Shown here: piece by piece, positions 16,364 to 25,727 of the stretch
Numbering within the stretch: position 1 is the stretch's first letter
How the letters are laid out: each line of letters begins with the position of its first letter
From: Vreelandella salicampi
Lineage (GTDB): Bacteria > Pseudomonadota > Gammaproteobacteria > Pseudomonadales > Halomonadaceae
Assembly (NCBI RefSeq): GCF_013415105.1
Contig: NZ_JACCDF010000002.1
Span: 62,001 to 126,000 of the forward strand
Direction: 5' to 3'
DNA: 64,000 bases
Made by a program: the position numbers and the translations under genes
The notes under the pieces: model-generated
The model's database searches: none
What the model was told of the DNA's origin: nothing
The model's input: only the letters and a program-made list of their open reading frames with translations

Positions 16364-17068
16364 CTAGCCGCCCAAAAAGCTTTTCGCTACCTCAGGGTCG
16401 GCCAGCAAGGCTTCCCCGGTATCAGTAAAGCGGTTTTGACCGGCGGCGAGGACAAAGCCCTTATCGGCAATCGCCAGCGCCTGCTTGGCGTTTTGTTCGA
16501 CCATCAAAATGCCCACCCCGGCAGCATTGATCTCTTTTACCCGGTCGAAAATGTCGTTCATGTAAAGCGGCGAAAGCCCGGCAGTCGGCTCGTCAAGCAG
16601 CAGAAGGCTTGGCTCGGCCATCAGCGCACGGCCCATGGCGACCATCTGACGCTGGCCACCGGAGAGCTCGCCGGCGGGCTGGCGGCGCTTCTCATAAAGC
16701 GGCGGGAAGAAGTCATACACTTGGGCGAGCATCCGCTTGACGTTGTGCGGCTTGAGAAACGCGCCCATTTCCAGGTTCTCCTGCACAGAGAGGCTGGGGA
16801 AGATGTTTTTCTCTTGAGGAATAAACCCCATGCCGCGCTGTACCAGTTTGTTAGGCGGAAGGTTATGAATTGGCTCGCCCAACAACAGGATCTCGCCCTG
16901 GTTGACGTGCAACTGGCCAAAAATGGCTTTCAGCATGGTCGACTTACCGGCGCCGTTGGGGCCAACGATCACCCCGACTTCATCGGCTTCCAGCGTCATG
17001 TTGACGCCGTTGAGAATGTTCATGCTGCCGTAACCGCCGTGCACGTCGCGTGCTTCAAGTAGTGGCAT
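16364..17068 (-). CDS. livF: Branched-chain amino acid ABC transporter ATPase LivF
   Basis: This 234-aa nucleotide-binding subunit contains Walker A (GPNGAGKST, about residues 37-45), the Q-loop region GFIPQEKNIFPSLSV, the ABC signature LSGGQRQMVAMGRAL and Walker B LLLLDEPTAGLSP, followed by the H-loop-like VEQNAKQAL, where N-A replaces the usual histidine context as is common in LivF. It powers the LivHM channel together with LivG. It lies 44 bp after livG and 16 bp before livH in a single minus-strand operon. Length and motifs are ordinary for the family. Confidence 0.94.
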   Translation of the reverse strand: MPLLEARDVHGGYGSMNILNGVNMTLEADEVGVIVGPNGAGKSTMLKAIFGQLHVNQGEILLLGEPIHNLPPNKLVQRGMGFIPQEKNIFPSLSVQENLEMGAFLKPHNVKRMLAQVYDFFPPLYEKRRQPAGELSGGQRQMVAMGRALMAEPSLLLLDEPTAGLSPLYMNDIFDRVKEINAAGVGILMVEQNAKQALAIADKGFVLAAGQNRFTDTGEALLADPEVAKSFLGG

Positions 17069-17112
17069 GGTCGTGGTGTCTCAAAGTGGTATCGCAGAAT
17101 GGTTTTTTGGCG

Positions 17113-17883
17113 TTAGGCAGCGCTGCCGCCGAAGTACGCTTCTATCACCTCGGGATTATTCTGAACGTCATCAATGTGGCCCTCCATCATCACGCTACCT
17201 TGGGCCAGCACGATTACCGGGTCGCATAGCTGCGCGATCATGTCCATATCGTGCTCGATGACCAAAAAGGTATAGCCCATCTCCTGATTTAGGCGCTTGA
17301 TATTGCCAATTAAGTCACCCAAAAGCGTGCGGTTAACGCCGGCGGCGATCTCGTCGAGCAGCACAACCTTGGCATCGGTCATCATGGTGCGGCCAAGCTC
17401 AAGAAGCTTTTTCTGACCGCCGGATAGGTTACCGGCGAGCTCGTTGCGCACGTGATAGAGGCCGATGAAGTCGATGACCTCAAGCGCCCGGCGGCGCACC
17501 TCGGCATCGTGCGCCCGGACGCGCCCCGGCTTGAACCAGGTCGTAAATAAGGTCTCACCGGGCTGGTCGGGGGGCACCATCATCAGGTTTTCCAGTGCGC
17601 TCATGTGGCTGAACTCATGGGCAATCTGGAAGGTGCGCAACAGGCCCTTATGAAAACGCGCGTCAGGGCTGAGTGCAGTGATGTCTTCGCCTTCGAGCAA
17701 AACGCGGCCGCTATCGGGCATTAGCGCACCGGCAATTAGGTTGAACAGGGTCGACTTACCCGCGCCGTTTGGGCCAATCATGCCGGTGATGGAGCCTTTA
17801 GCGACCTGTATCGAGCAGTCATTGATCACCCGCAGGCCGCCAAACGCTTTGTTAACCTGTTGCACCTCGATAATGGGTGTCAT
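17113..17883 (-). CDS. livG: Branched-chain amino acid ABC transporter ATPase LivG
   Basis: The 256-aa ATPase has Walker A (GPNGAGKSTLFNLIAG), the Q-loop area LLRTFQIAHEFSHMSALENL, signature NLSGGQKKLLELGRTMM and the switch histidine in LVIEHDMDMI. Walker B reads VVLLDEIAAGVN, with isoleucine where most ABC ATPases have proline; the catalytic glutamate is kept, and this variation is known in some LivG-type subunits. It is the first gene of the livGFHM operon and follows the NSS transporter gene by 28 bp on the same strand, so read-through from that promoter is possible. It acts on the cytoplasmic face as the partner of LivF. Confidence 0.93.
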   Translation of the reverse strand: MTPIIEVQQVNKAFGGLRVINDCSIQVAKGSITGMIGPNGAGKSTLFNLIAGALMPDSGRVLLEGEDITALSPDARFHKGLLRTFQIAHEFSHMSALENLMMVPPDQPGETLFTTWFKPGRVRAHDAEVRRRALEVIDFIGLYHVRNELAGNLSGGQKKLLELGRTMMTDAKVVLLDEIAAGVNRTLLGDLIGNIKRLNQEMGYTFLVIEHDMDMIAQLCDPVIVLAQGSVMMEGHIDDVQNNPEVIEAYFGGSAA

Positions 17884-17911
17884 GATGCGACCTCATTGGT
17901 ATGGATGAGAA

Positions 17912-19354
17912 TTATGGACGCGCGCTATTGGCCATAAAGGTGCGTCCGGCGGCAAAGGCACCCACGATAACGACAGCGCCAATCGCCGGGATCCAATAGC
18001 CTTCCACTTGCGGCAGGGTGCGCAGGAACACAAACGCCACGGCTGCCGGCGCGATAAAGCGCACGAGAAAACGCCAGACGCGGAACCAGGTATCGTGCCC
18101 GCCGAGTTCTTTGGCCACTTCGCTTTGTGTCAACGCCCAGCCGGCGAACAACGCAATCAATAACCCACCGAGCGGCATAAAGATATTGGTCAAAAGCTCA
18201 ATAAACTCAAAGGCGCTGCGGCCAAAGAGCGCGTGGAAAATCGTGCCTTCCGCCCACACATTAAAGCTCACCACGGTAAGAAGCCCCAGCGTCCAGCTGG
18301 CAATGACCATGATGGTGACGGCCTGCGGGCGGGTGAGATCAAAGCGCTCGACCAGAAAAGCGGCCACCGGTTCAATCAACGAGATAGACGAGCTAAGGGC
18401 GGCACCCAGCACCAGGATAAAGAACACGCCGCCTACCAGGGCACCAAAAGGCATCTCGGCAAATGCCATGGGTAGGGTGACAAACATCAACCCCGGCCCT
18501 TGGCCGGTCTCAAGCCCCGCGCCAAAAACCAGCGCGAAAATGGCAAGCCCGGCCACCAAGGCAACGGCAGTATCCACGAACGCTACCGACAGGGCCGTGC
18601 GGGTGAGCGAGGCATCGCTCGACATGTAAGCGCCGTAGGCCATGATCGCGCCCATACCCAAGCTTAAGGTGAAGAAGGATTGCCCCATAGCCTGCAACCA
18701 GCCTTCTAGGCTCAAATCGGCAATATTGAAGGTAAACAAAAAGCGCGCTGCCGCGCCGATATCGCCATTGACAACGCTATAGCCCAGTACCACCAGCAAA
18801 ATGACAAAAAGCGCCGGCATAATGATGCGCAGGCCCGCTTCAATGCCCTTGTGAATCCCCAAGCCGACAATGAGCGCGGACAGCGCGATAAACAGGGTGT
18901 GGTAGAGCGTCATCAGCCCGGGCGAGGCCAGCAGGTGACTAAACCCAGCATTGATGGTCTCGGCATCGGCGCCGGCGAGCGAGCCGCTGAGCATCTGCCA
19001 GGTATAGTGCAGTGACCAGCCGGCGACCACCGAGTAAAAGCTCAAAATAAGAAATGCCGAGGCGGCACCCAGCCAGCCAATGGTTTCCCACGCCCGCGAC
19101 GTTTGGTGGGTTTTGGTCAGATGGCGCATGCCCATGATTGGGCTTTGACGGCTCGTGCGGCCGAGCATGATTTCCGCGATTAAAATAGGGATGCCCACGG
19201 CAAAAATCGTTAAGGCGTAAACCAGGATAAAGGCACCGCCGCCGTTTTCGCCGGTAAGGTAAGGGAAGCGCCAAAGGTTACCCAAGCCCACGGCAGAGCC
19301 AACCGCCGCGAGTAAAAATGTCCCCTTGTGTGTCCAGACGTTGTGACCGCTCAT
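17912..19354 (-). CDS. Sodium-dependent transporter of the NSS/SNF family
   Basis: The 480-aa protein has about eleven to twelve membrane helices. Its first helix carries the sodium- and substrate-binding signature GSAVGLGNLWRFPYLTGENGGGAF, the clearest mark of neurotransmitter:sodium symporters such as LeuT and TnaT; a related motif in helix 6 reads FFTLSLGMGAIMAYGAYMS. Bacterial members take up amino acids such as leucine, tyrosine or tryptophan, but substrate cannot be inferred. Twelve or fewer helices suit a sodium-rich habitat. It lies 28 bp before livG on the same strand, so it may form one transcription unit with the ABC genes, which would unite two amino-acid uptake routes. Confidence 0.92.
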   Translation of the reverse strand: MSGHNVWTHKGTFLLAAVGSAVGLGNLWRFPYLTGENGGGAFILVYALTIFAVGIPILIAEIMLGRTSRQSPIMGMRHLTKTHQTSRAWETIGWLGAASAFLILSFYSVVAGWSLHYTWQMLSGSLAGADAETINAGFSHLLASPGLMTLYHTLFIALSALIVGLGIHKGIEAGLRIIMPALFVILLVVLGYSVVNGDIGAAARFLFTFNIADLSLEGWLQAMGQSFFTLSLGMGAIMAYGAYMSSDASLTRTALSVAFVDTAVALVAGLAIFALVFGAGLETGQGPGLMFVTLPMAFAEMPFGALVGGVFFILVLGAALSSSISLIEPVAAFLVERFDLTRPQAVTIMVIASWTLGLLTVVSFNVWAEGTIFHALFGRSAFEFIELLTNIFMPLGGLLIALFAGWALTQSEVAKELGGHDTWFRVWRFLVRFIAPAAVAFVFLRTLPQVEGYWIPAIGAVVIVGAFAAGRTFMANSARP

Positions 19355-19540
19355 GTAAGGAGTATCCGTGTTGATTCGGTGTATGAGTGCTTGCCAAGCA
19401 GCGATTAAAACACCCGTATTGCACGCTACTTTGCGTGACTCGCGCGCGGCTTTCTAGCTGTTTTGCGTTTAGGCTGCGTTTAGAGGCAGGGCTTGGCAAA
19501 TGGCTGCGGGAGTATCATCGGGAGAAAATTGCTGGCTCAT

Positions 19541-19567
19541 AAAAAAAGCCCGCATTAAGCGGGCTTC
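19541..19567 (-). terminator. Rho-independent terminator of typA
   Basis: On the minus strand GCCCGC-TTAAT-GCGGGC is followed by seven T residues. It lies about 70 bp beyond the typA stop. The rest of the 283-bp gap from 19355 to 19637 shows no convincing gene; it should also contain the promoter of the NSS transporter. Confidence 0.9.
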
Positions 19568-19637
19568 TTGGCGACGTTTGCACCGGCGTCGACGACGCCG
19601 TTTATGCTGCGGTATTTACGCAGCGCTGCAAAAGCGC

Positions 19638-21464
19638 TTACTTTTTGTTGGAGCGTTTGCGTTCGTTTTCTTTGAGCAGCTTCTTGCGTAGACGAATATG
19701 GCTCGGCGTGACTTCGACTAACTCGTCGGAATCCAGGAACTCGATGGCCTGTTCCAGGGTGAAGTTAATCGGTGGCGTCAGCACGATGTTTTCATCGTTA
19801 CCCGTCGAGCGCATGTTATCCAGCTTTTTACCCTTGGTCGGGTTAACCACCATGTCGTTGGCACGGTTGTTAATGCCGATCAGCATGCCTTCGTAGACCT
19901 CGGTAGCGTGATCGATGATCAGCTTGCCGCGTTCCTGAAGCGCAAAAAGGGCGTACGCCAGGGCCTTACCGTCGACCATCGACACCAAGACGCCGTTACG
20001 GCGCTCGATAGAGGCCTCTGGCTTCAGCGGGCCGTAGTGGTCAAAGCGGCTGGTCAAAATGCCGGTACCCGATGTCAAGGTGAGGAACTGGCCGCGGAAA
20101 CCAATCAAGCCGCGCGCCGGGATGATGAAGTCCAAACGAACGCGGCCTTTGCCGTCCGGGTTCATGTTGGTCATCTCGCCCTTGCGATAGCCAAGCTCTT
20201 CCATGATGGCGCCTTGGTGCTGCTCCTCACAGTCGATAATGACTTCTTCGTAGGGTTCCTGCTTCTCGCCGTCGATTTCTCTAATGATCACTTCGGGGCG
20301 GCCCACGGCCAACTCAAAGCCTTCACGACGCATGGACTCGATTAAGACCGACAGATGCAGCTCGCCGCGTCCGGAAACGGTAAATTTCTCCGGCGTTTCG
20401 CCCTGCTCAACCCGCAATGCCACGTTGTGAATCAGCTCTTGTTCCAGACGGTCTCGAATGTTCCGGCTGGTAACGAACTTGCCTTCTTTACCGGCGAACG
20501 GCGAGTCGTTGACTTGGAACGTCATCGATACGGTGGGTTCGTCAACGGTCAGCGGCGGTAGGGCTTCAACCGCAGAGGGGTCGCAAAGCGTATCGGAAAT
20601 CGCTAGGTCTTCGATGCCGGTGATGCAGATGATATCGCCCGCGGTGGCTTCGTCGGTTTGGACCCGATCTAAACCCATGTGGGTCATGACTTGGCCAATT
20701 TTGCCTTTGCGGGTATGACCTTCTTTGGACACCACAGCAATTTGCTGATTGGGTTTCACGCTGCCACGGGAAATGCGGCCTAGGCCGATAACGCCTACGT
20801 AGCTATTGTAGTCCAGCGCCGAGATTTGCATCTGGAAAGGACCGTCGCTCTCGACCTTGGGCGCGTTAACGATATCGACGATCGACTGAAACATGGGGGA
20901 CATGTCGTCAGCCAGTTCGTCGGGATCGGGGCCGGCGATGCCGTTGAGCGCCGAACAATAAATGATCGGGAAATCGAGCTGCTCATCAGACGCGCCGAGG
21001 TTATCGAACAGGTCAAAAATTTGGTCGATAACCCAGTCAGGGCGTGCACCGGGGCGGTCGATTTTGTTGACCACCACAATCGGCTTCAAGCCGCGGTCGA
21101 AGGCTTTTTGCGTCACAAAGCGGGTCTGCGGCATTGGGCCGTCAACGGCGTCAACGAGCAATAATACCGAGTCCACCATGGACATCACGCGTTCAACTTC
21201 GCCGCCGAAATCGGCGTGTCCTGGCGTATCCACGATATTGATGTGGTAGTCAGTGCCTTTAGGGTCTTGCCACTTAATCGCCGTGTTTTTGGCCAGGATC
21301 GTGATGCCACGCTCTTTCTCCTGGTCGTTGGAGTCCATAATCCGCTCTTGGCCTTCGGCCTTACGGTCGAGTGTTCCAGACTGGCTTAACAATTTGTCGA
21401 CCAAGGTGGTTTTACCATGGTCAACGTGGGCGATAATGGCAATGTTGCGAAGATTCTCGATCAC
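19638..21464 (-). CDS. typA: Translational GTPase TypA/BipA
   Basis: TypA is a ribosome-associated GTPase related to EF-G that helps large-subunit assembly and stress adaptation. The 608-aa protein has G1 AHVDHGKTT (residues 11-19), the switch region [14 protein letters not shown]3 [15 protein letters not shown] and G4 NKIDRPGA. These are followed by EF-G-like domains and the TypA C-terminal domain with [14 protein letters not shown] and [13 protein letters not shown]. The end is lysine- and arginine-rich ([18 protein letters not shown]), which suits rRNA binding. It is monocistronic, diverges from birA, and ends in a strong terminator. Confidence 0.97.
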   Translation of the reverse strand: MIENLRNIAIIAHVDHGKTTLVDKLLSQSGTLDRKAEGQERIMDSNDQEKERGITILAKNTAIKWQDPKGTDYHINIVDTPGHADFGGEVERVMSMVDSVLLLVDAVDGPMPQTRFVTQKAFDRGLKPIVVVNKIDRPGARPDWVIDQIFDLFDNLGASDEQLDFPIIYCSALNGIAGPDPDELADDMSPMFQSIVDIVNAPKVESDGPFQMQISALDYNSYVGVIGLGRISRGSVKPNQQIAVVSKEGHTRKGKIGQVMTHMGLDRVQTDEATAGDIICITGIEDLAISDTLCDPSAVEALPPLTVDEPTVSMTFQVNDSPFAGKEGKFVTSRNIRDRLEQELIHNVALRVEQGETPEKFTVSGRGELHLSVLIESMRREGFELAVGRPEVIIREIDGEKQEPYEEVIIDCEEQHQGAIMEELGYRKGEMTNMNPDGKGRVRLDFIIPARGLIGFRGQFLTLTSGTGILTSRFDHYGPLKPEASIERRNGVLVSMVDGKALAYALFALQERGKLIIDHATEVYEGMLIGINNRANDMVVNPTKGKKLDNMRSTGNDENIVLTPPINFTLEQAIEFLDSDELVEVTPSHIRLRKKLLKENERKRSNKK

Positions 21465-21608
21465 GAAGCGATCCTGCTAAAAAAATAGGGCAACATTATA
21501 AGGGCTGGGGGCGGTCGACTGCCAGTGTTGTCTTGATTATGGTGCAGGTTTGTTTTCGCGCCGTGAATGCTTCCGGTAAGATGTGGCTTTTCCCAGGTGG
21601 GGCAGACT

Positions 21609-22595
21609 ATGACCATCGGCAATCTGATGCGTTTATTAAGCGATGGCGATGTCCACTCCGGCGAACAGTTAGGTGGGGCGCTGGGTATCTCTCGCGCGGC
21701 CGTATGGAAGCAGCTGAAAAGACTAGAGGCGCTAGGCGTTGAGGTGGAAGCGGTCAAAGGTCGCGGCTACCGTCTGTCACAGCGGTTAGAGCCGCTAGAC
21801 GGCGCGAGCGTGGTGGCGCATCTGCCGGCAAGTGCTCGGCATCATTTATCACGGCTGTTCGTCGAAGATCAGCTGCCCTCAAGCAATGCGTATCTGCGCG
21901 AGCGCTTTCAGCAAGGCGCCGGTCACGGTGAAGTGTGTTTGGTAGAGCTGCAAACGGCAGGCCGCGGACGTCGTGGGCGCGCCTGGACGACCCCTTGGGG
22001 GCAAAGCCTGATGCTTTCCGTCGGGTGGCGCTTTGAAAGTGGCGTGGTTGCGCTTGAAGGGTTAAGCCTTGCCGTTGGGGTGGTCGTGGCGCAAGTGTTA
22101 GAGCGGCACGGGGCAGCGCCAGCACTCAAATGGCCCAACGATGTACTGCTTAAAAATCGCGACGATGAGGTGGCGAAGCTAGCCGGTATTTTAGTGGAAG
22201 TCACCGGTGATGCGGCTGGTCCCTGTGAGGTGGTGATCGGTATCGGCATGAATCTTTGGCTGCCTGACGCGCTACGCGAAGCGATTGATCAGCCGGTCGC
22301 CGCTTTAGCGGACACCTGCCCGCATATTTCGCGTAACCAGTTGGCGGCCGATATGGTGGCGGGGCTTTTGGATATGCTCGCGACATTTGAGGCGCGCGGG
22401 TTTGGCGCTTGGCAGGCGGCATGGAACCAGCGTCACGCCTTTGCTGATCAGCCTATCTATGTGCTTCAGGGCGAGAAAAAGCATGAGGCGACGGCCGGTG
22501 AAGTAGATGCTAGCGGCAATCTCTGGATAACAGAAGCAACAGGACAGTCTCGGCGTCTTGTCGGTGGTGAGATCAGCATACGCAGGCGCTTATGA
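21609..22595 (+). CDS. birA: Bifunctional biotin-[acetyl-CoA-carboxylase] ligase / biotin operon repressor BirA
   Basis: BirA attaches biotin to the carrier protein of acetyl-CoA carboxylase and, in bifunctional forms, represses biotin synthesis genes. The 328-aa product has an N-terminal winged helix (residues about 1-65: HSGEQLGGALGISRAAVWKQ), so it is the repressor-type form. The catalytic domain contains AGRGRRGRAW, KWPNDVLL and EVVIGIGMNLW, and a small C-terminal SH3-like domain follows. I start at the ATG at 21609, where similarity begins; an upstream in-frame ATG at 21567 has no such support. The ATG of coaX overlaps its stop by 4 bp. Confidence 0.93.
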   Translation: MTIGNLMRLLSDGDVHSGEQLGGALGISRAAVWKQLKRLEALGVEVEAVKGRGYRLSQRLEPLDGASVVAHLPASARHHLSRLFVEDQLPSSNAYLRERFQQGAGHGEVCLVELQTAGRGRRGRAWTTPWGQSLMLSVGWRFESGVVALEGLSLAVGVVVAQVLERHGAAPALKWPNDVLLKNRDDEVAKLAGILVEVTGDAAGPCEVVIGIGMNLWLPDALREAIDQPVAALADTCPHISRNQLAADMVAGLLDMLATFEARGFGAWQAAWNQRHAFADQPIYVLQGEKKHEATAGEVDASGNLWITEATGQSRRLVGGEISIRRRL

Positions 22596-23431
22596 TTCTG
22601 GATCTGGATATTGGTAACACGTTGTCTAAATGGCGTCTCAAAGAGACGCAAAGTAGTGAGATTCGCTCACGCGGGGCTGTGTGGACGCGTGAAGAGTGGC
22701 GCCCTGGGGCGGATATTCCCGACCTGGATGTGGTGGAGTCGGTACGTATTTCCAGCGTCGCGCGGGCAGCGGTGCTCGATGAAACGGTCAACCTATTGCG
22801 TCACCGAGTGCCTCATGTCTACGTGGCGCGTTCAACGCGGGAAGCGCTCGGCGTAGTTAATGGCTATGACGAGCCAGGGCGCCTGGGAGTTGATCGCTGG
22901 ATGGGGGCGCTGGCTGGATATCAATTAGTCGGCGGTTGCTGTGCGGTGGATTGCGGTAGCGCGATCACTGTGGATTTTGTCCTTCCCGGCGGCAGTCACC
23001 TGGGCGGCTATATTATCCCCGGCTTGCGTTTGATGAAGGAGAGCCTAAAGCTAGGTACTCGCAACGTGGCCATCGACCCTGAAAGCGAGGCCGAAGAGCT
23101 TTTAGAGCCGGGGAGGCGGACCGTCGAGGCGGTGAATCACGGCATTTACATGGCGGCAGTGAGCGCCATCAATCGTATCTACAGTGAGGTGTGCGACCAA
23201 CAAGGCGTGGCGCTACCCATGCTGCTAACCGGTGGCGATGCGCGAGTCGTATCCCGAGGCGTGCAGGTGCCGCACGCGGTATGGCCGGATATGGTCTATG
23301 GTGGGCTGGAGGCGTGCTTTCCATTAACGCTTGCCGAGCGTGCCGGGAAAATGTCGGGTGCGCCAAATGTGCCCGAACCGGTATCGCTAGAAAAAATACG
23401 GGCAGGGCTTGCATTCTCTATGCTGCTTTGA
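22592..23431 (+). CDS. coaX: Type III pantothenate kinase CoaX
   Basis: CoaX phosphorylates pantothenate in the first step of coenzyme A synthesis; the type III form is not feedback-inhibited by CoA. The 279-aa protein shows the ASKHA-fold signatures DLDIGNTLSKWRL at the N-terminus, GVDRWMGALAGY near residue 97, VDCGSAITVDFV near residue 122 and GGYIIPGLRLM. The coupling with birA (ATGA overlap) is the usual pseudomonad arrangement and joins two steps that feed acetyl-CoA and fatty-acid metabolism. In pseudomonads a SPOR-domain gene often follows coaX; here the next genes are tRNAs. Confidence 0.94.
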   Translation: MILDLDIGNTLSKWRLKETQSSEIRSRGAVWTREEWRPGADIPDLDVVESVRISSVARAAVLDETVNLLRHRVPHVYVARSTREALGVVNGYDEPGRLGVDRWMGALAGYQLVGGCCAVDCGSAITVDFVLPGGSHLGGYIIPGLRLMKESLKLGTRNVAIDPESEAEELLEPGRRTVEAVNHGIYMAAVSAINRIYSEVCDQQGVALPMLLTGGDARVVSRGVQVPHAVWPDMVYGGLEACFPLTLAERAGKMSGAPNVPEPVSLEKIRAGLAFSMLL

Positions 23432-23521
23432 CAGAATGCAGCGCGTTCCAAGGCGGAAGCGCAGGTGCGTCCTGTATAGCAAGTTGATGATTTAATTGCT
23501 TAATGTAAATTCAATCTTCGC

Positions 23522-23549
23522 TTGACACTGCTTTGGAGGCTGGCATAAT
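23522..23549 (+). promoter_or_regulatory. Promoter of the tRNA-Tyr-Gly-Thr cluster
   Basis: A consensus -35 TTGACA (23522-23527) and -10 CATAAT (23544-23549) are 16 bp apart, and the first tRNA starts 14 bp after the -10. The region after the -10 (GTGCCGCC) is GC-rich, as in stringently controlled stable-RNA promoters. Confidence 0.85.
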
Positions 23550-23562
23550 GTGCCGCCACAGA

Positions 23563-23647
<85 letters not shown>

Positions 23648-23736
23648 GATTTATTGATTAGCAGCCGTAAGTTGCTGAGCGGGTAACGGGTCTGGTTTTG
23701 AAAAGCTCTGCGGGCATATTTTGCGGCCATGGTTCA

Positions 23737-23810
<74 letters not shown>

Positions 23811-23872
23811 AATAAGTTTATGTGCAGTTTTGTGTGGTGGGTGGTTTGTATGACAAGGCTGTACAGCAAGTT

Positions 23873-23947
23873 GCTCATGTAGCTCAGGGGTAGAGCACAC
23901 CCTTGGTAAGGGTGAGGTCGACGGTTCAAATCCGTCCATGAGCTCCA
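23873..23947 (+). tRNA. tRNA-Thr (anticodon GGT)
   Basis: A 75-nt tRNA with acceptor stem GCTCATG/CATGAGC, anticodon loop CTTGGTA (GGT), T-arm CGGTTCAAATCCG and encoded CCA. In pseudomonads tufB follows this tRNA; here a terminator does. Confidence 0.97.
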
Positions 23948-23960
23948 CATTGCGATAAAG

Positions 23961-23982
23961 GCGAGCGAAGCTCGCTTTTTTT
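23961..23982 (+). terminator. Rho-independent terminator after tRNA-Thr
   Basis: GCGAGC-GAA-GCTCGC is followed by seven T residues, 13 bp after the tRNA-Thr CCA end. It ends the tRNA-Tyr-Gly-Thr transcript. Confidence 0.92.
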
Positions 23983-24031
23983 GTCTCTGCTTTTAGGTAA
24001 AGTGGTTTAATGTCTAAAAGTAGGAAAAGGG

Positions 24032-24060
24032 TTGTCAAGTAGAGGTGTTTTCGCTACTAT
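24032..24060 (+). promoter_or_regulatory. Promoter of tRNA-Trp-secE-nusG
   Basis: TTGTCA (24032-24037) and TACTAT (24055-24060) are spaced by 17 bp, followed by a GC-rich discriminator (GGCGCCCGC). It restarts transcription after the terminator at 23961-23982. Confidence 0.7.
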
Positions 24061-24120
24061 GGCGCCCGCTGTTGCGTAGAGCCAAGCAAATTAATGCTAA
24101 AGGCAGCGTAAACACGATAC

Positions 24121-24196
<76 letters not shown>

Positions 24197-24266
24197 ACCT
24201 TCCCCAGGTTGGTGTGCCCTCTAAGAATTCCTTTATCGTTCGCTGCACCCTGAGGAGTCTCGTTTT

Positions 24267-24650
24267 ATGAAGCCTAGTCCTGTAAAGCATGGCGCTGAAG
24301 TACAACAGTCGCGCCATGACGGGCTCAAGTGGGCAGCGGTCGTAGCGCTATTGGTTGTTGCTGTTGTTGGTAACACCTATTTTGCCGATTTGGCTCTTTT
24401 GTATCGCGTATTAGGCGTGGTTGTGCTGTGTATCGTTGCCGGCGCGATTGCGTTGGTCACCACGAAAGGGCGTAATCTGGTTATCTTGGCGCAAGAAGCT
24501 AAGAAAGAGATTCAGCGTGTCGTCTGGCCGACTCGTCCCGAGACAGTGCAGACCACGGCGATTGTGCTGGCGGCTGTTTTTATTGTTGGTTTGGCGTTGT
24601 GGTTGATTGACACGCTTCTCAGCTGGGCGATGTCCGGCGTCATTGGTTAG
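24267..24650 (+). CDS. secE: Preprotein translocase subunit SecE
   Basis: SecE clamps SecY in the inner-membrane protein-conducting channel. The 127-aa product has three membrane helices, the form found in Escherichia coli, and the conserved cytoplasmic amphipathic segment [22 protein letters not shown] just before the essential last helix. GAGGAG lies upstream of the ATG. It follows tRNA-Trp by 70 bp and precedes nusG by 8 bp; this secE-nusG pair is almost universal. SecY, its main partner, is encoded at 50197 in the same window. Confidence 0.96.
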   Translation: MKPSPVKHGAEVQQSRHDGLKWAAVVALLVVAVVGNTYFADLALLYRVLGVVVLCIVAGAIALVTTKGRNLVILAQEAKKEIQRVVWPTRPETVQTTAIVLAAVFIVGLALWLIDTLLSWAMSGVIG

Positions 24651-24658
24651 GAGTTTTC

Positions 24659-25192
24659 ATGTCCAAGCGTTGGTACGTCGTACACGCCTACTCCGGTTTT
24701 GAAAAGCATGTCATGCGCTCGTTGCTTGAGCGCGTGAAGCTTTATGGTAAAGAAGATCGCTTTGGCGAAATTCTTGTGCCGACCGAAGAAGTGGTTGAAA
24801 TGCGTGACGGCAAGCGCCGCAAGAGTGAGCGCAAGTTCTATCCTGGCTACGTGTTGGTCGAGATGGAAATGGCCGACGATACATGGCACTTGGTCAATGA
24901 AACGCCGCGTGTCATGGGTTTTATCGGCGGTACTAAAGAGAAGCCTGCGCCGATCACTACCCGCGAGGCAGAAGCTATTCTGCGCCGGGTGAAAGATGGC
25001 ACCGATAAGCCGCGACCCAAGACCGTTTTCGAGCCGGGTCAGTCCGTTCGAGTGGTCGATGGTCCGTTCGCCGACTTTAACGGTGTCGTTGAAGAAGTTA
25101 ACTATGAGAAGAGTCGCCTTCAGGTGAGCGTGCTGATCTTTGGTCGCGCAACGCCTGTCGAGCTTGAGTTTGCTCAGGTTGAGAAAGAATAG
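24659..25192 (+). CDS. nusG: Transcription termination/antitermination factor NusG
   Basis: NusG binds RNA polymerase, suppresses pausing, recruits Rho and links transcription to translation through S10. The 177-aa protein has the NGN domain ([18 protein letters not shown] at the start, [19 protein letters not shown] later) and a C-terminal KOW domain from about residue 125, with [19 protein letters not shown] and [16 protein letters not shown]. Its length matches other gammaproteobacterial NusG proteins. It is co-transcribed with secE; the next gene, rplK, follows after a 101-bp leader. Confidence 0.97.
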   Translation: MSKRWYVVHAYSGFEKHVMRSLLERVKLYGKEDRFGEILVPTEEVVEMRDGKRRKSERKFYPGYVLVEMEMADDTWHLVNETPRVMGFIGGTKEKPAPITTREAEAILRRVKDGTDKPRPKTVFEPGQSVRVVDGPFADFNGVVEEVNYEKSRLQVSVLIFGRATPVELEFAQVEKE

Positions 25193-25293
25193 TCGTTAAA
25201 AAGTAGTCATTAATCGTATTTCGCGAGTCGGTTATATGCCGGCTGGTTGTCACCGGGGAGCCGTAAGGCGTTACCACCCAATTGGAGTAAAAC

Positions 25294-25725
25294 ATGGCCA
25301 AGAAAGTACAGGCTTACATCAAGCTGCAGGTTGCTGCAGGTAAAGCCAATCCAAGTCCGCCCGTTGGCCCTGCGCTGGGTCAGCACGGCGTGAACATCAT
25401 GGAATTCTGTAAGACGTTTAACGCTGAGACTCAAGATATTGAGCCTGGCCTGCCGACGCCGGTTGTGATTACCGTTTATTCGGATCGCAGCTTCACCTTC
25501 GTCACCAAGACGCCGCCAGCGGCCGTGCTGCTGAAGAAAGCAGCGGGCATCAAGTCCGGTTCTGGTGAGCCGAACAAGAAGAAGGTCGGTACGGTAACTC
25601 GTGAACAGCTCGAAGAGATCGCCCAGACTAAAGAGCCGGATCTAACGGCTGCTGATCTCGATGCCGCTGTGCGTACCATTGCCGGTAGCGCTCGTAGCAT
25701 GGGCTTAAACGTGGAGGGTCTCTGA
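25294..25725 (+). CDS. rplK: 50S ribosomal protein L11
   Basis: L11 is part of the GTPase-associated centre of the large subunit, and in other bacteria it is needed for RelA activation by uncharged tRNA. The 143-aa protein has the N-terminal [29 protein letters not shown], whose prolines contact thiostrepton, and a C-terminal rRNA-binding domain ending in [19 protein letters not shown] stands 8 nt before the ATG. The 101-bp gap after nusG ends in CCCAATTGGAG and likely contains the promoter and the L1 autoregulatory site known in Escherichia coli, though I cannot fold it with certainty. Confidence 0.97.
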   Translation: MAKKVQAYIKLQVAAGKANPSPPVGPALGQHGVNIMEFCKTFNAETQDIEPGLPTPVVITVYSDRSFTFVTKTPPAAVLLKKAAGIKSGSGEPNKKKVGTVTREQLEEIAQTKEPDLTAADLDAAVRTIAGSARSMGLNVEGL

Positions 25726-25727
25726 TT

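Noticed and set aside
19355-19540. Possible small gene upstream of the NSS transporter
   Set aside because: The open frames there lack Shine-Dalgarno signals and look like random basic sequence; the region more likely holds the promoter.
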